From NCBI RefSeq assembly GCF_021249405.1, contig NZ_CP089593.1, positions 992,001 to 1,056,000 of the forward strand: a DNA stretch of 64,000 bases, in the 5' to 3' direction. Below the pieces are notes generated by a model, which was given only the letters and a program-made list of their open reading frames with translations, was not told the origin of the DNA and made no database searches. The position numbers were made by a program, and so were the translations under genes. Numbering within the stretch: position 1 is the stretch's first letter; each line of letters begins with the position of its first letter. Source of the stretch: Halobacterium zhouii. Lineage in GTDB: Archaea > Halobacteriota > Halobacteria > Halobacteriales > Halobacteriaceae. Positions 26,338 to 33,073 of the stretch are shown here, in pieces.

Positions 26338-26805
26338 ATGGACGACGCTGACTCCTCGAGTGGCAATCCCGCAGACGGCGGTTCGACTAGCGACGTGGCG
26401 GCCGACGGGCCGACGAACGACGAACTGCTGGACGCTGCTCGCGGCGCTCTCGCGGACGCCTACGTGCCGTACTCCGAGTACACGGTCGGCGCGGCGCTGG
26501 TCACCGCCGACGGCGACGTGTACACCGGGTGTAACATCGAGAACGCGAACTACTCGAACAGCCTCCACGCCGAGGAGGTCGCGCTCTCCCGGGCGGTCGC
26601 CGAGGGCCACACGGAGTTCTCGAAACTCGTCGTCGCGTCCGGCGAACGCGACGGCGTCACGCCCTGTGGGATGTGCCGGCAGACGCTCGCTGAGTTCTGC
26701 ACCGAGACGTTCCCGGTGCTCTGTGACGAGGACGGCGACCTCGTGGAGTACACGCTCGGGGAACTGCTCCCGAACACCATCACGCGGGAGATGGTCGAGC
26801 GCTGA
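26338..26805 (+). CDS. cdd: Cytidine deaminase
   Basis: 155 residues. Zinc site: H-A-E (His77, Glu79) and P-C-G-M-C (Cys110, Cys113). Substrate loop G-C-N-I-E-N-A-N-Y lies ahead of it. It deaminates cytidine or deoxycytidine to uridine or deoxyuridine, the next step after nucleoside import. The first ligand is His where short tetrameric deaminases usually have Cys. A non-conserved acidic extension of about 27 residues precedes the core. It lies 68 bp after the permease gene and 81 bp before the phosphorylase, so salvage enzymes follow the importer directly. Confidence 0.93.
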   Translation: MDDADSSSGNPADGGSTSDVAADGPTNDELLDAARGALADAYVPYSEYTVGAALVTADGDVYTGCNIENANYSNSLHAEEVALSRAVAEGHTEFSKLVVASGERDGVTPCGMCRQTLAEFCTETFPVLCDEDGDLVEYTLGELLPNTITREMVER

Positions 26806-26886
26806 ACCCGTTCGCTGGTGGACGCTGCGCGGAGTCGCCCGCGGGCAATGCGGAGGCATTTAGCCCCCGGCGGAGAATTCCAGGGT

Positions 26887-27708
26887 ATGCCCGGTAACAG
26901 CGAGGACCCGAACGACGAGGTCCAGTACCACATCGAAGTCGGGGAGGGCGACGTGGCGAACGCCGTCTTGCTCCCCGGGAACCCCGAGCGCATCGAGAAG
27001 GTGACGCCTGTCTGGGACGACCACGAGGAGAAGGCGTACCACCGCGAGTACCGCACCGTCACCGGCGAGTACGATGGAACCCCCATCTCGGTCACGTCGA
27101 CCGGCATCGGGTCGCCGTCGGCCGCCATCGCCGTGGAGGAACTCGCGCGCGTCGGCGCTGACACCTTCATCCGCGTAGGTTCGTGTGGCGCGCTCCAGGC
27201 CAACATGGAACCGGGGGACCTCGTCATCACGTCCGGCGCCGTCCGTCAGGAGGGAACGAGCGACGAGTACGTCCGCGAGGACTACCCTGCGGTCGCGGAC
27301 CACGAGGTCGTCTCCGCGCTCGTCGCCGCCGCCGAACGCCTCGGTCACGACTACCACGTCGGCCTCACGATGAGTTCGGACAGCTTCTACGCGGGGCAGG
27401 GTCGCCCCGGCTTCGATGGGTTCGAGGCGCGCGATGCGGAGGGGATGCTCGACGAACTCCGGGACACGAACGTGAAGAACATCGAGATGGAGGCCGCCGC
27501 CATCCTGACGCTCGCGAACATCTACGGCCTGCGCGCGGGCGCCGTCTGCTCGGTGTTCGCGAACCGCGAGACCGGGGAGTTCCTCACCGAGGGCGAGAAC
27601 CGCGCCGTCGAGACGGCGAGCCTCGCGGTGAAACTGCTCGCGAAGATGGACGAAAAGAAGCGCGAAGCGGGCGTGGATCGGTGGCACGCGGGGCTGAGCC
27701 TGGAGTAA
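26887..27708 (+). CDS. udp: Nucleoside phosphorylase (uridine phosphorylase-like)
   Basis: 273 residues of the NP-I phosphorylase fold. Visible: V-L-L-P-G-N-P-E-R (phosphate/ribose region), R-V-G-S-C-G-A-L (phosphate loop) and N-I-E-M-E-A-A-A-I (ribose-binding Glu-Met-Glu). It cleaves uridine, or a related nucleoside, with phosphate to base and ribose-1-phosphate. With cytidine deaminase upstream, imported cytidine could be converted to uracil plus ribose-1-phosphate, the latter able to feed the archaeal pentose-bisphosphate route (inference). The last 56 bp of coding sequence are duplicated 155 bp downstream. Confidence 0.9.
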   Translation: MPGNSEDPNDEVQYHIEVGEGDVANAVLLPGNPERIEKVTPVWDDHEEKAYHREYRTVTGEYDGTPISVTSTGIGSPSAAIAVEELARVGADTFIRVGSCGALQANMEPGDLVITSGAVRQEGTSDEYVREDYPAVADHEVVSALVAAAERLGHDYHVGLTMSSDSFYAGQGRPGFDGFEARDAEGMLDELRDTNVKNIEMEAAAILTLANIYGLRAGAVCSVFANRETGEFLTEGENRAVETASLAVKLLAKMDEKKREAGVDRWHAGLSLE

Positions 27709-27712
27709 TTTA

Positions 27713-27741
27713 CGCGAACGCTTCGCGTTCGCGAGTTTTTT
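27713..27741 (+). terminator. Hairpin and U-run terminator after the phosphorylase gene
   Basis: A perfect 9-3-9 inverted repeat (27713-27733, TTC loop) is followed within 3 bp by six T residues. It begins 4 bp after the phosphorylase stop and would end the nucleoside operon transcript. Confidence 0.8.
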
Positions 27742-27763
27742 GGTGCAGATTTTTGCGCTGAGT

Positions 27764-27780
27764 GGTGTGCGCAGCACACC
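27764..27780. repeat. Second hairpin between the duplicated phosphorylase tails
   Basis: Perfect 7-3-7 inverted repeat GGTGTGC GCA GCACACC, inside the 99 bp that separates the two copies of the gene end. Confidence 0.65.
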
Positions 27781-27803
27781 CGAACCGGAAAAAGGTGCAT
27801 GCC

Positions 27804-27862
27804 GACGAAAAGAAGCGCGAAGCGGGCGTGGATCGGTGGCACGCGGGGTTGAGCCTGGACTG
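27804..27862 (+). pseudogene. Duplicated 3' end of the nucleoside phosphorylase gene
   Basis: 56 bp (27804-27859) repeat 27649-27704 with one mismatch, followed by TGA where the gene itself has TAA. In the original frame it still reads D-E-K-K-R-E-A-G-V-D-R-W-H-A-G-L-S-L-D-stop. Lacks a start and cannot be functional. Near-identity suggests a recent event. Confidence 0.85.
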
Positions 27863-27887
27863 AGATTCGGCATCGCGTTTGGGCGAC

Positions 27888-28406
27888 TCACTCCGTCGCG
27901 TCGTCCAGTATCTGCTCCACGAACGCGCTTTTCTTGGCGGTGTACGCCGCCCTATCGTCGCCGTGTTCGGCTGCCAACTCCCGTTTGAGTCCGGCGTACT
28001 CTTCGGCGACGTTCGGATGCTCGCGGAGGTGGTCGCGGAACGCGACCTGCTCCCGGTAGCAGTCGCTGTCACGTTCCACGAGCGAGAGGTAGTGCGTGCG
28101 ATTCTCGGGCGGTCCTTTCGCGAGGAACACGCGGTCGGGGACGTCGTCGTTCGGTCGGTGTTCGTAGCCGTTCGACTCGAGCACGTCGACGAGAGTGTCG
28201 GTCTCGTCGGGGTCGTCGACGACCGCTAGCAGGTCGACAACTGGTTTCGCGGGCAGTCCTTCGACCGCAGTACTACCGACGTGTTCGAACGAGCGGACGC
28301 GGCCACCAACGATGGTGCGAAGACACTCGACTTCTGTTTCGTACGCCTCACGCCACGCCGGGTCGTAGGGCTCGAGTTCGACCGTGCCGCGCTCGAGTCC
28401 GACCAT
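27888..28406 (-). CDS. GrpB-family (UPF0157) nucleotidyltransferase-like protein
   Basis: 172 residues. Motifs: V-E-L-E-P-Y-D-P-A-W near the start, then H-V-G-S-T-A-V-E-G-L-P-A-K-P-V-V-D-L-L, the G-S-T ... D-L pattern of the nucleotidyltransferase fold. Complete length for the family, whose substrates remain unsettled. Follows a 52-residue membrane-protein gene on the same strand by 3 bp and converges on the phosphorylase operon. Confidence 0.85.
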   Translation of the reverse strand: MVGLERGTVELEPYDPAWREAYETEVECLRTIVGGRVRSFEHVGSTAVEGLPAKPVVDLLAVVDDPDETDTLVDVLESNGYEHRPNDDVPDRVFLAKGPPENRTHYLSLVERDSDCYREQVAFRDHLREHPNVAEEYAGLKRELAAEHGDDRAAYTAKKSAFVEQILDDATE

Positions 28407-28409
28407 CGT

Positions 28410-28568
28410 CTACTGGCCTCGGGGACCGGCATCGTCAGAGAGGAAGATGCTGTCCTCCCCGGAGTAGAAGGTGTCGAGTGCGCGAAGCGCGCCGATGTAC
28501 GCGCCGATCGCGATGAACGTGATTCCGACGAGGGTCATAACGGCGATACCGACTAGTTCGGCGACCAT
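28410..28568 (-). CDS. Small membrane protein, 52 residues
   Basis: ATG at 28568, stop at 28410-28412. One long hydrophobic stretch (V-G-I-A-V-M-T-L-V-G-I-T-F-I-A-I-G-A-Y-I) followed by L-R-A-L-D-T-F-Y-S-G-E-D-S and a short acidic tail. No homologue recognised. Codon use (GCC, ATC, CTC, GAC third positions) is that of real haloarchaeal genes, and it sits 3 bp before the GrpB-like gene on the same strand. Confidence 0.65.
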   Translation of the reverse strand: MVAELVGIAVMTLVGITFIAIGAYIGALRALDTFYSGEDSIFLSDDAGPRGQ

Positions 28569-28635
28569 ACCGGTACACTGGCGCACTCGCTATTCAAATC
28601 TGTTATCGCGAGACCGAGTCGGGAGCCCAGTCGGC

Positions 28636-29805
28636 CTACAGCGCGTCCCAGGACTGCAACGCCGTCGGCCACGACGTGATCTTTGCGATCCAGCGCGCCG
28701 CCGCGCCCTTCTTCAGCACCTTCGCGGGCGTGCCGTTGAACGTGCGAACCGGCGAGGAGAACCCGTTCATCTGGACTTCGTGGGCGAGCGCGGTCTCGCC
28801 GACGGAGATGAGCGTTCCCTGGTCCTCGTACGTCCACGTCTTCAGCCGGCGGCCCTCGATCGCTCGCGCGATGTTCTCCGCGGCGACGTCGGCGGCCTGC
28901 CACGCTGCCTGTGCGGTCGGCGGCGCGACCTCGTCGTCGGCCTGCTCGACCATCGCGCAGTCACCGACAGCGAACACGCGGTCGTCCGCCGTCTGGAGGT
29001 TCGACTCCGCGTTCAGGCGGTTGTGCTCTTTGTCCACGTCGACCTCGCCGAGTTCGCTCGGCCCGGTGACGCCGCCCGTCCACAGGAACACGTCGTAGTC
29101 GAGCACGTCGCGCTCGTCGAACTCGATGCTGTCTTCGTTCGCGGCCGTGATGGGGTCGTCAGTCAGAATCTCGATGTCGCGGTCTTCGAGACGGTGACGG
29201 AGCGCGCCCTGGATCTCGCTGTCGCCCGGCGGGAAGATCTCCGGCAGCGCCTCTACCAGGTAGATGTCGATGGGCGCGTTGTGGCGGTCGCGGAACTCGG
29301 CGATCTCGCCCGTGCTCTGGATGCCCGACAGGCCGGCGCCGCCCACGACGACCGTCGCGGGGTCCTCGCGGGTCGCCTCGCGCGCGGCCTCCTTGACCTT
29401 GTCGTGGATCTCTCGGGCGTCCTCGAGGCTCTTCAGCGTGAGCGGGTGCTCGCCCATCCCGTCGATGCCGTAGGTGGCGGTGTCCGACCCGATGCCGACG
29501 AGCGCGTAGTCGTACTCGACGTCCTCGCCGTCTGCGAGTTCGACGACGCGTTCTTCGACGTCGACGTTCTCGACACTGCCCTGAACGAACGTCGTGCTCG
29601 GGGACTTGATGTCCTCTGTGGGCACCGTAATCTTCTCAGCCACGCCGGGGTCTCGAATGACGCGGTGAGCCTCGTGGAGGACGAGGTGGTAGTCAGTGTC
29701 CGAAATCCAGGTGAGCTCGGCGTCGGCGCCGAGTTCGGATTCGAGTTTTGGTATCGCGCCGGCGCCCGCGTAGCCAGCACCGAGAACGACGACTCTCGTA
29801 GTCAT
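28636..29805 (-). CDS. Type II NADH dehydrogenase-like FAD oxidoreductase
   Basis: 389 residues. Two Rossmann dinucleotide sites: V-L-G-A-G-Y-A-G at the N-terminus for FAD and V-V-V-G-G-A-G-L-S-G at mid-protein for NAD(P)H, plus the FAD-closing V-F-A-V-G-D-C-A. The C-terminal region (F-N-G-T-P-A-K-V-L-K-K-G-A-A-A-R-W) is amphipathic, as expected for a monotopic membrane enzyme that passes electrons from NADH to menaquinone without pumping. Sulfide:quinone reductase is the main alternative; the redox cysteines of that family are not evident. Confidence 0.85.
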   Translation of the reverse strand: MTTRVVVLGAGYAGAGAIPKLESELGADAELTWISDTDYHLVLHEAHRVIRDPGVAEKITVPTEDIKSPSTTFVQGSVENVDVEERVVELADGEDVEYDYALVGIGSDTATYGIDGMGEHPLTLKSLEDAREIHDKVKEAAREATREDPATVVVGGAGLSGIQSTGEIAEFRDRHNAPIDIYLVEALPEIFPPGDSEIQGALRHRLEDRDIEILTDDPITAANEDSIEFDERDVLDYDVFLWTGGVTGPSELGEVDVDKEHNRLNAESNLQTADDRVFAVGDCAMVEQADDEVAPPTAQAAWQAADVAAENIARAIEGRRLKTWTYEDQGTLISVGETALAHEVQMNGFSSPVRTFNGTPAKVLKKGAAARWIAKITSWPTALQSWDAL

Positions 29806-29898
29806 ATCTACGGGTGGGCATTCCGGTGATACAAAGCCTTTGAAACGACCCCGCCAGAATCAGGGTTCCTGTCCGATCGCCGTCAACATCGCCGCCGG

Positions 29899-30432
29899 TC
29901 AGTGCGCCGGTTCCTCGGCGGGGGCCTCCATCGAGACGATCTTCAAGATCAGGACGTTGCTGGTGTCGTCCTTCCCGTCGAGCGTGCCCTCGATGACGAG
30001 CTTCGACAGCGGTGTCGGGCCGACGGTCACCCGGTCGCCCTCGTGGAAGTCCTTGATCGATCCCCGGAGGTGGATCTCGGCGCGGCAGAGGTCGGGGTGG
30101 TGGACGCTCGTGAGGTCTATCTCCTGGACGTTCACGTCCGCGACCTCCTCGCCCTCGTGGAGAATCGGAATCTCGGCGGCGCTGTCGAGTTGCTGTATCT
30201 CGAGGGCTTCGAAGGCGTTCGTCGTGGGCTTGTACCCGCCCTTCGGTCCCGGCACACCCTCGACCAACTGGAGTGCTTTCAGGCTCTGCATCTGATTCCT
30301 GATGGTTCCCGCGTTCCGGTCTACCTCCTCGGCGATGTCCTCCCCCTTGACTGCCTGCTCTTGCTGCGTATACAGATCTACCAGTGAGCGCAGGATAGTC
30401 TTCTGGCTGGAGGTCAATTCAATCGATGACAT
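29899..30432 (-). CDS. Winged-helix transcriptional regulator (Rrf2/HTH-type)
   Basis: 177 residues. N-terminal winged helix: S-Q-K-T-I-L-R-S-L-V-D-L-Y, then E-E-V-D-R-N-A-G-T-I-R-N-Q-M-Q-S-L-K (recognition helix) and G-P-K-G-G-Y-K-P-T (wing). The C-terminal about 90 residues form a beta-rich domain (E-I-D-L-T-S-V-H-H-P-D-L-C-R-A-E) with clustered His and Cys that might bind a metal. Closely conserved proteins occur across haloarchaea. The start is leaderless: TATA-like GATTTAAG lies about 25 bp upstream. Target genes unknown. Confidence 0.78.
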   Translation of the reverse strand: MSSIELTSSQKTILRSLVDLYTQQEQAVKGEDIAEEVDRNAGTIRNQMQSLKALQLVEGVPGPKGGYKPTTNAFEALEIQQLDSAAEIPILHEGEEVADVNVQEIDLTSVHHPDLCRAEIHLRGSIKDFHEGDRVTVGPTPLSKLVIEGTLDGKDDTSNVLILKIVSMEAPAEEPAH

Positions 30433-30549
30433 GCATGTTTGTTCGCAACTGAATTTCTTAAATCCCCCGATGGGTACGGTGTTTGCGGGTTCACTTCCCA
30501 GGAGGTCCGGAAGCGGTAGGCTTTACCGGGAGAGCGTCAACCACCGGGT

Positions 30550-31467
30550 ATGAACGGCAACCGTGTGCTCGTCACGGGCGGGGCTGGATTCATCGGATCG
30601 AACCTGTCGAACCATCTCGCCGCGGAGAACGACGTCGTCGCCCTCGACAACGGCTACCTCGGCACCGCCGAGAACCTCTCGGACGATGTGGAGTTCGTCG
30701 AGGCTGACGTGCTCGACGACGACCTGCCGACAGACGTCGACGTCGTCTTCCATCTCGCCGCGCTCTCTTCTCGGCAGATGCTCGAGGAGAACCCTCGGGA
30801 GGGTGCTCGCGTCAACATCGAGGGGTTCGTGAACGTCGTCGAGCAGGCCCGCGACGACGGCTGTGACACCTTCGTCTACGCCTCCACGTCCTCCATCTAC
30901 GGCAGCCAGCGCGACCCGTGCTCGGAGGACATGGCCGTCGAGGCGTCCACGGGCTACGACGCCTCGATGCTCGGCCGCGAACGCTACGCCGAGTACTTCG
31001 CTGACTTCCACGACCTCACGCTCGCCGGCATGCGCTTTTTCTCCGTCTATCAGGGGTACGGCGGCAACGAGGAACACAAGGGCGAGTTCGCGAACACGCT
31101 CTCGCAGTTCACCGACGAGATCGCGAGTGGTGAAGCCCCCGTACTCTGGGGCGATGGTTCCCAGACCCGGGACTTCACGCACGTCTCGGACATCGTGCGC
31201 GGCCTCGAACTCGCCGCCGAACACGAACTCGACGGCGTCTACAACCTCGGCACCGGCGACACGTACTCGTTCAACGAGATGGTCGAGTTGATCAACGACG
31301 CCCTCGGGACGGACGTCGAACCCGAGTACGAACCCGTTCCTCTCGACAACTACGTCTTCCACACCTGTGCCGACCCCTCGAAGATGCACGAGGCGACCGG
31401 CTGGGAGCCGACCGTCGACTTCGAGGACGGCGTCGAACAGGTCGTCGCGCCGTACCGAGAGGAGTAG
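30550..31467 (+). CDS. NAD-dependent epimerase/dehydratase family protein (extended SDR)
   Basis: 305 residues. Nucleotide site G-G-A-G-F-I-G at residues 10-16, D-x-D equivalents, and the Ser-Thr-Ser triad region (S-T-S-S-I-Y-G, 112-118). The catalytic Y-x-x-x-K reads Y-D-A-S-M (Tyr136, Met140), so the usual lysine is absent. R-D-F-T-H-V-S-D-I and a C-terminal W-E-P-T-V-D-F-E-D-G-V are as in UDP-glucose 4-epimerases. A sugar-nucleotide substrate is likely, but the altered motif makes the reaction uncertain. Confidence 0.85.
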   Translation: MNGNRVLVTGGAGFIGSNLSNHLAAENDVVALDNGYLGTAENLSDDVEFVEADVLDDDLPTDVDVVFHLAALSSRQMLEENPREGARVNIEGFVNVVEQARDDGCDTFVYASTSSIYGSQRDPCSEDMAVEASTGYDASMLGRERYAEYFADFHDLTLAGMRFFSVYQGYGGNEEHKGEFANTLSQFTDEIASGEAPVLWGDGSQTRDFTHVSDIVRGLELAAEHELDGVYNLGTGDTYSFNEMVELINDALGTDVEPEYEPVPLDNYVFHTCADPSKMHEATGWEPTVDFEDGVEQVVAPYREE

Positions 31468-31560
31468 CGGCTGAAGTCGCTTACGTCGTGTTTCTCTCCG
31501 TCAGGCTCAGTAGATGCTGCGAAGCGACGGCAGGCCGGGGCTGCGTGGTTCGGGAGGGCG

Positions 31561-31878
31561 TCAGAGGTAGTAGTGGTGCCAGTCCACCAGCCAAGCGAGC
31601 ACTACTGTCGACGCAGCAAGCGCCACCCCGACCAGGAGGCTGAGACCCATCACTGCCCCGGCGAGCGGGACCAGTTTCCGGGGTAAGAAGAGGTGCAGCC
31701 AGACTCCGGCCGAGACCAACATCCCGAACGGGATCAGTAACACCACCCACTCCGTGATGCGAAGCCGCTTCAGTTCGGCGTACGCTCCGCCCCTGGGATT
31801 CCTCGCCAGAAAGAGCCATACGAACCGCGCAAACACGTACTGCGCGAGGTTTGTGAACTCTCTTCGTTTGGAGGGCAT
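31561..31878 (-). CDS. Small membrane protein, about 105 residues
   Basis: Starts M-P-S-K-R-R-E-F; two strong membrane helices (about residues 44-63 and 74-95) after a positively charged, amphipathic N-terminal segment, ending W-H-H-Y-Y-L. Not recognised. Preceded by a promoter whose TATA-like region lies inside a perfect inverted repeat (31900-31921). Divergent from arginase. Confidence 0.7.
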   Translation of the reverse strand: MPSKRREFTNLAQYVFARFVWLFLARNPRGGAYAELKRLRITEWVVLLIPFGMLVSAGVWLHLFLPRKLVPLAGAVMGLSLLVGVALAASTVVLAWLVDWHHYYL

Positions 31879-31899
31879 ACACTCGGTATGCGTCAACTA

Positions 31900-31921
31900 T
31901 TACCATAAAACTTGATGGTAA
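31900..31921. promoter_or_regulatory. Inverted repeat over the promoter of the small membrane protein gene
   Basis: TTACCAT at 31900-31906 and ATGGTAA at 31915-31921, perfect 7-bp arms with an 8-bp spacer. Read on the minus strand the spacer and right arm contain TTTTATGG, a plausible TATA box about 27-33 bp before the start codon. A dimeric regulator bound here would block initiation. Confidence 0.6.
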
Positions 31922-31970
31922 CCACGGCGACTTCCGGGCCTACTAAGGGCTGCTCGCCCTACCAACGTCC

Positions 31971-32876
31971 ATGACCAGACCAGTCCAGATCATCGGCGCG
32001 CCGATGGACTACGGCGCCGACCGACGCGGCGTCGACATGGGACCCTCAGCCATCCGCTACGCCGACCTTGCCCAAAAACTCCGCTCAGCCGGCGTCGATC
32101 CGTCCGACTCCGGCGACCTGCTCGTCCCGCGCGCAGAAGAACGCGACCCCGGCGACGAAGCCGCCAAGTTCCTCCCCGAGATCGAGGACGTCTGTAGTCG
32201 CCTTGCGGACGAAGTCGCTGGCGCCATCGCCGAGGATAACCTCCCGCTAGTCCTCGGTGGCGACCACGCGGTCGCCATCGGCTCCATCGCCGGCAGCGCG
32301 CGCGACGCCGACGTCGGCGTCGTCTGGTTCGACGCCCACGGCGACTTCAACACCCCCGAATCCAGCCCCAGCGGGAACGTCCACGGCATGCCACTCGCCG
32401 CCGCGCTCGGCCAGGGCGACTTCGCGGAGATGCCGTGGGCGAACGCCCCCGGCCTCAGCGAGGAGAACGTCGCGCTCGTCGGCCTCCGGAAACTCGACGA
32501 CCACGAACGACGCGCCATCCGCGACAGCGACATGACCGCGTTCCCCATGAGCGAGATCGACGAACGCGGCATCACCGCCGTCACCGAGGACGCCCTCGAC
32601 GTCGCCAGCGCCGGCACCGACGGCGTCCACGTCTCATTCGACGTCGACTGGCTCGACCCCGACGAAGCCCCCGGCGTCGGCACCCCAGTCCGCGGCGGCG
32701 CCACCTACCGCGAAGCCCACGCCGCCCTCGAAGCCGTCGCCGAACGCCACCGCAGCGACGGCGTCCTCCGTTCGATGGAACTCGTCGAAGTCAACCCCAT
32801 CCTCGACGACACCAACCGCACCGCCGACATCGCCGCCGAACTCGCGGCGAGCGCCATGGGGAAACGGATCCTGTAA
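31971..32876 (+). CDS. rocF: Arginase (ureohydrolase family)
   Basis: 301 residues with all binuclear manganese ligands: H99 in G-G-D-H-A, D121-H123-D125 in D-A-H-G-D, and D224-D226 in F-D-V-D-W-L-D-P. The substrate loop S-S-P-S-G-N-V-H-G is the arginase form and G-P-S-A-I-R near the N-terminus fits. It hydrolyses arginine to ornithine and urea. Agmatinase or formiminoglutamase are less likely. Transcript is probably near-leaderless; the gene ends at the convergent element shared with gyrA. Confidence 0.88.
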   Translation: MTRPVQIIGAPMDYGADRRGVDMGPSAIRYADLAQKLRSAGVDPSDSGDLLVPRAEERDPGDEAAKFLPEIEDVCSRLADEVAGAIAEDNLPLVLGGDHAVAIGSIAGSARDADVGVVWFDAHGDFNTPESSPSGNVHGMPLAAALGQGDFAEMPWANAPGLSEENVALVGLRKLDDHERRAIRDSDMTAFPMSEIDERGITAVTEDALDVASAGTDGVHVSFDVDWLDPDEAPGVGTPVRGGATYREAHAALEAVAERHRSDGVLRSMELVEVNPILDDTNRTADIAAELAASAMGKRIL

Positions 32877-32877
32877 A

Positions 32878-32930
32878 CGCACGTTTTGCTGCGAGCGCGC
32901 CTCCGGCGCGCTCTGGCAAAACCTGCACTA
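32878..32930. terminator. Bidirectional nested hairpin between arginase and gyrA (element B)
   Basis: Inner 9-3-9 perfect inverted repeat (32893-32913), outer stem TTTTGC (32884-32889) / GCAAAA (32916-32921), and an outermost CGCA/TGCA pair. It starts 1 bp after the arginase stop. Same build as element A at 5192 and element C at 41262. Confidence 0.7.
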
Positions 32931-33073
32931 AAAGCACTCCTCCCTCGCTTCGTTTCACTCCGCTCGGTCGTCGGCCCGCGCCTACGGCGCGGTGAACGGC
33001 GTCGCTCGGGTTCTTCGAACCGCTCGCTCGCCGACGCTGGGAGCCGCCAGAAAATTGGTTGGGTGACGTAGCG
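32931..33073. other. Spacer of simple palindromic words next to element B
   Basis: Begins AAAGCACTCCTC, which also follows element C, then carries CCGCGCC TAC GGCGCGG (about 32979-32995) and GGTTCTTCGAACC. No gene seen. Confidence 0.5.
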
